Positions 1 through 5,455 of a DNA stretch of 7,105 nt are shown piece by piece. The notes below the pieces were generated by a model, which had not been told where the DNA came from, did not search any database, and worked only from the letters and a program-made list of their open reading frames with translations. The translations under genes were made by a program, and so were the position numbers. The first letter of the stretch is position 1; each line of letters starts with the position of its first letter. This DNA comes from an uncultured Fidelibacterota bacterium. Its GTDB lineage: Bacteria > Fidelibacterota > Marinisomatia > Marinisomatales > UBA1611. The stretch covers positions 1 to 7,105 of the forward strand of contig CALCSS010000225.1 of NCBI GenBank assembly GCA_937893835.1, read 5' to 3'.

Positions 1-2030
1 ATGATGTGGATGCGTCATTCTTCCGCTACAATCCAAACCTAATGGCAAACTATGAGACCTACCTAGACTATTACAGTCTCTTTGGTGTGGATCCCACTAG
101 GATGAGCTTTAGGACATTCCCCGATCATTTGGTCTCAATGACCCCATCAGATGAGGCAGAGTTCACGGAGCGTCACTACATAGACTCCTTATCGGTTGCA
201 GACTCAGTTGTATATGATTCAATTCAAATGACCTCCACTCCGTTTAAGAATTTGGAGAGACTTGAATGGAACCTATTGGCAGAGCCAATCTTACAGAGAT
301 ATAAACTGGTCAATTCAGACTGGGTTGTGTCAGACACCATGCTCTTTTACAATGACACGTTTGATGTCAGTGCATATTGGGCAGTTGTCGATACACCCTT
401 TATTGATAATGGACTGTTGTTTGTTGACTCCTCAGAGTGGAATGATACTGACTATGTCTTTATATCAGACGATCCGATCAGGTTTTTGAACACCTTTGAA
501 TTCATCAAGCAGCAACTCAGTGATGACTCACTTGTATTCAGGTCAAATACCGATTGCAATGACAATGGTCAATGGGATGGTTCAGAGACCACGATCGCTG
601 ATTATAATGGCAATGGCATCTATGAGGTGCTATACGAATACAGTGATAACAATAACAATGGTGAATATGATGCCGGTGATGATGTCATACAGGACTTCGA
701 TGGCAATGATACCATATCGGTTGCATATGAATTTGTTGATAGGGGAAATGGTATATGGGATCCCCAAGAACCTTACTATGACATTGACTCTTCAGGTACC
801 CATACAATAGATGAGCCTTACCAGGATCGTAATTGCAATAATAAATGGGATGATGCAGAGGAATACGTAGACGGCGATGGTTCAGGAACGTACTCGGATG
901 GTGAATCTTTCACAGATCGTGGAAACAATATATACGATGAGGAGGAAGAATACTCTCTCAAGGATATGAATTCAGATGGCGTGAGTGACACATTGCTGTA
1001 TCTGACTGGAGACAAGCCAGATAATTTGATCGTTGATTGGACCGATCCAAGTAGCCCAGAGGTTTTGCTAGAAATTCATCTTGGGGATGATGTGGTCAAT
1101 AGGTGGGGGACCACTTACACTGACGTTATTGAGGAAGTGGACTTCTATGATCTGAAACAACAGTATGCCGATGATGTTGATTCCCTGATAACTCTATTCA
1201 CAAGGGAAGAAGTTGGTCATGTGAACAGTACGGGTTCATCGCTATCTCCAGACGACTATTATATCACTAAATCAGAATGGACTAAGACCGCAGGCGGACA
1301 GACAGAACGGTTTTATAATTATCACATATTTCATGAGCCCGATCATTTGAATCAGATCGTATATCCATCCTATTTCTTGCCAGTGGGGTTTTACTTTAGT
1401 CCGAATGACATTGAGGATGGGTTCTGGCACAAGAGGAACTTGGAGAGTGAGGTTCTTTATTATACATCAAATGGATATCTTAGAGATGGTGAGATGGTCG
1501 ATACGGCCTATTACGATACAACGGAGATAGCGGTATACTTCATTGAAAAATCATTTCAGGTCGAGTCAGCAAGCATCGTGGTTCCTGCCGGTCATAGGGC
1601 AAGTATGGACCAACCAGCTTCAGACACGACCTTTTCAGATTGTTTTATGGTCACACAGAATATGACCATGACCATGGTGGGAAGTGGTGTGGACTTTGGA
1701 CAGAAGACCATTTCTTGGTTGGCAAAGAATAAGGGACTCGTGAAGAGTGAGGTATACATACGCTGGACCGAGCACCCCTATGATTCAGACTACACACAGA
1801 ACAATAGCTATCTCGATACAACGAATCAGGCTTGGGTTGGACTGAACCGCATTGAGCTGACGTCAGTTGACATAAGCTCTGAAAATAATGTGTTCAGAAA
1901 ACTCACAAGACCTGTCAAGAGCGTAACGCTGAAAGATGTTGGTGACCGATCTGAATTTGATTTTGATCCATTCTACATTAGCGCCCAAAGTGGAATTCAT
2001 ACCTTGGACCTCAGGGAGTTAGACGAATGA
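1..2030 (+). CDS. Large acidic protein with a calcium-loop repeat array, probably exported (5' end outside window)
   Basis: The frame is open from the left edge to TGA 2028-2030. The first in-window start codon is GTG at 6, but the codon before it is also open and the protein shows no signal peptide there, so the true start lies upstream. Residues below count from that GTG. Residues 1-180 are acidic and aromatic and match no family I know. Residues 183-331 hold ten EF-hand-like loops (separate entry). Residues 335-515 are unassigned. Residues 520-620 look like a beta-rich exported domain: VPAG at 526-529, DC at 545-546, MTMTMV at 553-558, then WLAKNKGLVKSEVY at 571-584 and RWTEHP at 586-591. 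The pattern VPAG, then DC, then W-x-A followed by GLVK recurs in many exported or lipid-anchored bacterial proteins. I infer a periplasmic or surface location; a lipoprotein is possible, but the N-terminus is not visible. The stop overlaps the receptor start by 4 bases, which suggests translational coupling and a shared job. The function is unknown. I am confident that it is a gene and not of what it does. Confidence 0.9.
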   Translation, partial: DVDASFFRYNPNLMANYETYLDYYSLFGVDPTRMSFRTFPDHLVSMTPSDEAEFTERHYIDSLSVADSVVYDSIQMTSTPFKNLERLEWNLLAEPILQRYKLVNSDWVVSDTMLFYNDTFDVSAYWAVVDTPFIDNGLLFVDSSEWNDTDYVFISDDPIRFLNTFEFIKQQLSDDSLVFRSNTDCNDNGQWDGSETTIADYNGNGIYEVLYEYSDNNNNGEYDAGDDVIQDFDGNDTISVAYEFVDRGNGIWDPQEPYYDIDSSGTHTIDEPYQDRNCNNKWDDAEEYVDGDGSGTYSDGESFTDRGNNIYDEEEEYSLKDMNSDGVSDTLLYLTGDKPDNLIVDWTDPSSPEVLLEIHLGDDVVNRWGTTYTDVIEEVDFYDLKQQYADDVDSLITLFTREEVGHVNSTGSSLSPDDYYITKSEWTKTAGGQTERFYNYHIFHEPDHLNQIVYPSYFLPVGFYFSPNDIEDGFWHKRNLESEVLYYTSNGYLRDGEMVDTAYYDTTEIAVYFIEKSFQVESASIVVPAGHRASMDQPASDTTFSDCFMVTQNMTMTMVGSGVDFGQKTISWLAKNKGLVKSEVYIRWTEHPYDSDYTQNNSYLDTTNQAWVGLNRIELTSVDISSENNVFRKLTRPVKSVTLKDVGDRSEFDFDPFYISAQSGIHTLDLRELDE
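552..998 (+). repeat. Array of ten ~15-residue EF-hand-like calcium loops in gene 1
   Basis: Ten loops begin at Asp 183, 199, 214, 230, 245, 259, 274, 289, 304 and 320 (counted from the GTG at 6), with steps of 14-16 residues. The best loops fit D1-x-[ND]3-x-[NS]5-G6-x-[WY]8-D9-x-x-[ED]12, for example DCNDNGQWDGSE at 183-194 and DNNNNGEYDAGD at 214-225. Side chains at loop positions 1, 3, 5, 9 and 12 are the calcium ligands of a classical EF-hand, and a hydrophobic residue at 8 is also normal. Odd-numbered units carry Trp or Tyr followed by Asp at the 8-9 step, while even units do not, so the array reads as five doublets of about 30 residues. Several units are imperfect: 230, 245, 304 and 320 lack or shift a ligand. 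The spacing leaves no room for EF-hand helices, so a thrombospondin-type-3-like or stacked-loop fold is more likely. Calcium binding is inferred. Confidence 0.85.
2015..2018 (+). promoter_or_regulatory. Shine-Dalgarno site for the TonB-dependent receptor gene
   Basis: GGAG lies 8 bases upstream of ATG 2027, inside the last codons of gene 1. The spacing supports ATG 2027 over the in-frame ATG at 2036, which would be 17 bases away. The start and the upstream stop share the bases ATGA. Confidence 0.6.
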
Positions 2031-5000
2031 CGCGAATGATAAATAAATTTTTATTCACTGTTCTTTTCACTATCACCGCATTGATGGCAGGTACGGATGG
2101 TACCATACGTGGTAAGGTCACAGACGCAGATGGCGCTCCGCTTCCAGGTGCAAATATATATGTGCCCGCCGTTGGAGTGGGTGCGGCTGCAGGTATGGAT
2201 GGTGGCTATATCATCTTGAACATACCTGTTGGTCAGTATGAGGTCGTTGTCCAGATGATGGGATACCAAAAGCAGACCATGACCGGGGTCAATGTTGTGA
2301 TGGACCAGACGGTCTGGCTCAATTTTAAATTACCTGTCGCCGCTGTAGAGGGCGATGAGGTCGAGGTGGTCGGTACTCGCCCGTTAGTGGAAAAGGGTGC
2401 CACTTCAAAAAAGATCACTATCGACAAGGATGCCATACAGTCACTGCCCATAAGAGACCTTAGTGAATTATATACTCTACAATCTGGTGTAGTAAAGGTA
2501 GAGAGTCGCAATAAATCAGTACCTGATCATGAGGAGCGAGGAATCGAAGAGATCCATGTAAAGGGTGGAAGGTCAGGTGAGATAGCCTATATGATGGATG
2601 GGATGTATCTAAGAAATCCTATTTTTGGGTCAATAGGGTCTGGCACTCGACTCAATCTATTTGCGGTCAGGCAGTTTGACTGGCAGCCTGGGGGGTTTAA
2701 CGCAGAATATGGTGACGCTCAGTCTGCTGTGTCCAACTGGCATACTGCAGCAGGTGCCAGCGAGATCGAATACCATTTCAGGTATGAGACCAGTAATGTT
2801 GGTGCTGCGATCAACTCTGCATTGGGCAATGATCTTGAAACGAATAACTACGATCTAAATCGTGGATATAACGACTATAATTTTGGTCTTGGTGGTCCAA
2901 TAATTGGAATCCCTCAACTAACGTTCTGGGTGTCTGGTCAGTACACCACCCAAGATAAGTATAGTGTGTATGAGTTTGACGATAAGGTTTACTCAGGGCC
3001 GAAGTACTTTTTAAATGAATCGGACCTTGACCTTGATGTGTTGCAGCAGAACAAAAAGGATGTGGTGTATCCTTGGGACGATGTCGCAGGCTTTCGTGGT
3101 TTTGGCTTTGACAACACTTGGGACGTATTTGCAAAGCTCAGTTATAAGTTCACCAATAAACTCCGTTTTCACGGGTCATACTGGCAAGTCGCAAATCATA
3201 GACAAGCATTCAATCCTAGGTATCTATACTGGGATGAGGGCAGGAATGAACTTTTCCGTGATACCTATAGGTACAACCTTGAATTAAATCATTCTTTGAC
3301 ACAGAGCACCTTCTACACACTAAGGTGGTCTAGGTTCACCCAAGACCAGTTCCAGGGAGTCAGGTGGAGAGATAATGATAAGGATGGATATCCGAACTGG
3401 TTTGAGTGGAGACACCCAGCTGGTTACAAGGAAATATCCGACCCGGAAAATGAATTCGTAGTGCCTTATTCCATTGGCGAGGATGGTGATACGATTCGAT
3501 ACACTAATGTAGATGAAAGAAGTGGCTGGTACCATGGTGCAGAGCCTGGACTTTGGAATTGGGAGTTGGCTGAGGACTTTGATGACAATAATGGAAATGG
3601 GGTCTGGGATCCCGGTGAGCATTTTACTGATCTAGATGGGGATGGTCAGTGGGATGGTCCAGAGTTGATAAAGAAGCTTATGCACAAGGATGGAGATTAT
3701 TGGCTAGAGCCTGAGATGTATGAGGATTTTGAGCCTTTCTATGACTACGAGAGTATTAGACTGCAGTGGCAGAATGTGCCTGGCTATTATGGGACACCTA
3801 ATAACTTTAGCTTTATTCCTGGCCTTCCCAATCCATACTACTACATGCCGGACGTGACAGGAGTTGCTTGGGATGAGGGCAGGACATTTGGAGGGCATGA
3901 TACCTTCTACGCCAGCTCCACCTCGATCACTGATGAATTGCGATTTGATATCACCAGTCAGTTGACAGATAAGTGGAAGGTGAGAATTGGGGCTGACTAT
4001 AAGTCTCATAAGTTGAATTTCTATGAGGTCAAATATCCATGGCTAGGAGCCGGTGCAAAGATCCAGACGTTTGCTGAGTATTGGCAAGACACTGGTCCTG
4101 ATGGACTTGTCCTAGGAGATGAGGGCTACGAAGAGGCAGACGCGGGTGAGAATAATGGAAGATGGGATGCTGGTGAAAAGTATACCGATGCCAATGATAA
4201 TGGCAAGTGGGATGATTTCCGTGAACCTGAGGAGTTTTCAGCTTACATACAGAATACATTTGAGGTTCCCTGGATGGTCATAAACTATGGGATCAGGATC
4301 GATATGGTAGACTATAACTCACAGGTATGGTCTGACACTTTGGGAAAATTCAGCCCTGGACGTCCTTGGTTCTATTCTGATCTAAATGATAATGATGTTT
4401 GGGACAGAGGTACAGAGGAGGCATCTGATATTGCAGGCCTAGCCAGGCAGAAGATCATGCTCAAGAACTCTAACTGGTCATACAAGATAAGCCCCAGAAT
4501 AGGTTTTAGTCACGTGATCACTGACAAATCCACATTTACCTTTAACTATGGTCTTTATTTTCAGAATCCGATCTACCAGAATGTCTACCTCAACACAAAT
4601 AGTCTAGAGGATCCAGAGGAATTATTTGAGGAAGGTGAGGGTGCAGTAGGAAACGCCACGATGAACGCACAAAGGACGCAGCAGTATGGTGCAAGTTTCA
4701 ATGTTCAGGTTGGAGAGCATTGGGCCTATTCTGTTGGCGCATGGGTAAGGGACATGGACCAGTTGACGCGATATACATTTGAGAGATCGGGTGTCTATCA
4801 ATACCAGGTTGCATCTAATGGTGACTATGGATCTGCGAAGGGTCTCGATCTCACTCTAGAGTGGCGCTGGGCCTTCTTTGGCTCGCAGTTGCAATATACA
4901 TACTCAATAGCCAAGACAAACAGTGAGTATGCCTGGGCCAGTATCACCGGTCAATATGTAGATGCGCCTAGTCAGGAGAATCTTGCCTATTATGATCGTC

Positions 5001-5455
5001 CACACGACCTGACCTATTACTTCTATACATTCCTGCCATTTGGTATTCAGGCGGGCCTGACCGCATTCTATCAGAGCGGTTATCCATATACCCCCATCAT
5101 CTTCAAGGGCAAGGACCCTGCTGAGGATGCAAGACATCCAAATTCAAAACGTGGTCCTGCATACAAGAATGTCAATCTTTCCTTTTCAAAATATTTTATG
5201 ATGATGAAGCATAAATTTTCCCTTGGACTGAACTTGTTTAACCTACTCGACATTCGAAATGCATGGGACATATATGCATTGACAGGCAAGCCCGATGACC
5301 CAGGAACATACTACACCAACTATGTAGGATTGCCCGGTACCGACCCCAATGGTGCTGGTGTCTATGCTGATAAGTCTAGCGCATATTATGATAGACCTTG
5401 GAGGCTTTCATCTCCACGAGAGATCAATTTTTTCATTAGGATAGACTTTGACTAA
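2027..5455 (+). CDS. TonB-dependent outer-membrane receptor with carboxypeptidase-regulatory-like N-terminal domain
   Basis: This is a 1142-residue outer-membrane transporter or receptor, powered by TonB-ExbB-ExbD, that moves an unknown ligand into the periplasm. Residues 1-21 form a signal peptide (R3 and K7, hydrophobic 8-20, likely cut after A21). Residues 25-102 are a carboxypeptidase-regulatory-like beta-sandwich (GTIRGKVTDADGAPLPGANI, then GGYIILNIPVGQYEV). The stretch near 109-117 (GDEVEVVGT) sits where a TonB-box would lie. The plug spans about 118-240, with the family landmarks GGRSGEIAYMMDGM at 180-193 and GGFNAEYGD at 222-230. The barrel runs from about 245 to the end, with the recurrent signatures NYGIRID, SPRIGFSHVITDKS, YQSGYPYTP and LNLFNLLD, and it closes on FIRIDFD. 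Length is normal to long for the class, because loops 3359-3917, 4025-4231 and 4325-4474 are enlarged and carry acidic EF-hand-like motifs. No SusD-like gene is adjacent, so I do not call it SusC. The family assignment is firm; the substrate is unknown. Confidence 0.97.
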   Translation: MTRMINKFLFTVLFTITALMAGTDGTIRGKVTDADGAPLPGANIYVPAVGVGAAAGMDGGYIILNIPVGQYEVVVQMMGYQKQTMTGVNVVMDQTVWLNFKLPVAAVEGDEVEVVGTRPLVEKGATSKKITIDKDAIQSLPIRDLSELYTLQSGVVKVESRNKSVPDHEERGIEEIHVKGGRSGEIAYMMDGMYLRNPIFGSIGSGTRLNLFAVRQFDWQPGGFNAEYGDAQSAVSNWHTAAGASEIEYHFRYETSNVGAAINSALGNDLETNNYDLNRGYNDYNFGLGGPIIGIPQLTFWVSGQYTTQDKYSVYEFDDKVYSGPKYFLNESDLDLDVLQQNKKDVVYPWDDVAGFRGFGFDNTWDVFAKLSYKFTNKLRFHGSYWQVANHRQAFNPRYLYWDEGRNELFRDTYRYNLELNHSLTQSTFYTLRWSRFTQDQFQGVRWRDNDKDGYPNWFEWRHPAGYKEISDPENEFVVPYSIGEDGDTIRYTNVDERSGWYHGAEPGLWNWELAEDFDDNNGNGVWDPGEHFTDLDGDGQWDGPELIKKLMHKDGDYWLEPEMYEDFEPFYDYESIRLQWQNVPGYYGTPNNFSFIPGLPNPYYYMPDVTGVAWDEGRTFGGHDTFYASSTSITDELRFDITSQLTDKWKVRIGADYKSHKLNFYEVKYPWLGAGAKIQTFAEYWQDTGPDGLVLGDEGYEEADAGENNGRWDAGEKYTDANDNGKWDDFREPEEFSAYIQNTFEVPWMVINYGIRIDMVDYNSQVWSDTLGKFSPGRPWFYSDLNDNDVWDRGTEEASDIAGLARQKIMLKNSNWSYKISPRIGFSHVITDKSTFTFNYGLYFQNPIYQNVYLNTNSLEDPEELFEEGEGAVGNATMNAQRTQQYGASFNVQVGEHWAYSVGAWVRDMDQLTRYTFERSGVYQYQVASNGDYGSAKGLDLTLEWRWAFFGSQLQYTYSIAKTNSEYAWASITGQYVDAPSQENLAYYDRPHDLTYYFYTFLPFGIQAGLTAFYQSGYPYTPIIFKGKDPAEDARHPNSKRGPAYKNVNLSFSKYFMMMKHKFSLGLNLFNLLDIRNAWDIYALTGKPDDPGTYYTNYVGLPGTDPNGAGVYADKSSAYYDRPWRLSSPREINFFIRIDFD
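3371..3406 (+). repeat. Single EF-hand-like loop in the receptor
   Basis: Receptor residues 449-460 read DNDKDGYPNWFE, with Asp at 1, 3 and 5, Gly at 6, Asn at 9 and Glu at 12, which satisfies the EF-hand ligand spacing. It lacks the Trp-Asp pair of the other loops. It lies at the start of the long insertion that follows the strand near residues 425-447. Confidence 0.6.
3584..3664 (+). repeat. Calcium-loop doublet in a long extracellular loop of the receptor
   Basis: Two full loops start 15 residues apart: DNNGNGVWDPGE at receptor residues 520-531 and DLDGDGQWDGPE at 535-546. Both carry ligand-type residues at positions 1, 3, 5, 9 and 12, Gly at 6 and Trp at 8. This is the same roughly 30-residue doublet that is repeated in the upstream gene. 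It sits within an insertion of about 185 residues between two predicted barrel strands. Confidence 0.85.
4139..4225 (+). repeat. Second calcium-loop doublet in the receptor
   Basis: Receptor residues 705-733 contain NNGRWDAGEKYT followed by DANDNGKWDDF, with loop starts about 16 residues apart. The first unit is one residue out of register at its start (DAGENNGRWDAGE is 13 long), and the second has Arg at position 12 followed by Glu. Both keep N-x-W-D at the core. The doublet lies between the strand ending near 666 and the one beginning near 736. Confidence 0.8.
4379..4414 (+). repeat. Single degenerate calcium loop in the receptor
   Basis: Receptor residues 785-796 read DLNDNDVWDRGT, with Glu following at 797. 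Ligand-type residues occupy positions 1, 3, 5 and 9 and Trp is at 8, but Gly6 is replaced by Asp and the acidic residue is shifted to 13. It falls in the next predicted extracellular loop after the second doublet. Confidence 0.65.
5438..5441 (+). promoter_or_regulatory. Shine-Dalgarno site supporting the TTG start of gene 3
   Basis: AGGA lies 6 bases before TTG 5448, inside the last codons of the receptor gene. The next in-frame TTG, at 5460, would be 18 bases away, so 5448 is preferred. An in-frame TAG at 5442-5444 closes the frame just upstream, so no earlier start is possible. Confidence 0.55.

Noticed and set aside
1..42. ATG at base 1 as a gene start
   Set aside because: That frame stops at TAA 40-42 after 13 codons. 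The real coding frame is the one open through 3-5 and 6-8.
552..998. RTX toxin repeats or a dockerin
   Set aside because: There is no GGxGxDxxx nonapeptide, and the 14-16 residue spacing leaves no room for the helices between dockerin calcium loops.
818..1015. Minus-strand open frame with a Ser-rich product
   Set aside because: It lies wholly opposite the acidic repeat array; the Ser runs are the reverse complement of Asp/Glu-rich codons.
1659..1680. Repeated TGACCATGACCATGG stretch as an operator or direct repeat
   Set aside because: It encodes MTMTMV in a predicted beta strand in the middle of gene 1, and nothing around it suggests a regulatory site.
2027..5455. SusC assignment for the receptor
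   Set aside because: The N-terminal domain is of the same general kind, but no SusD-like gene follows and the plug and barrel signatures fit the broader carboxypeptidase-regulatory-like receptor group better.
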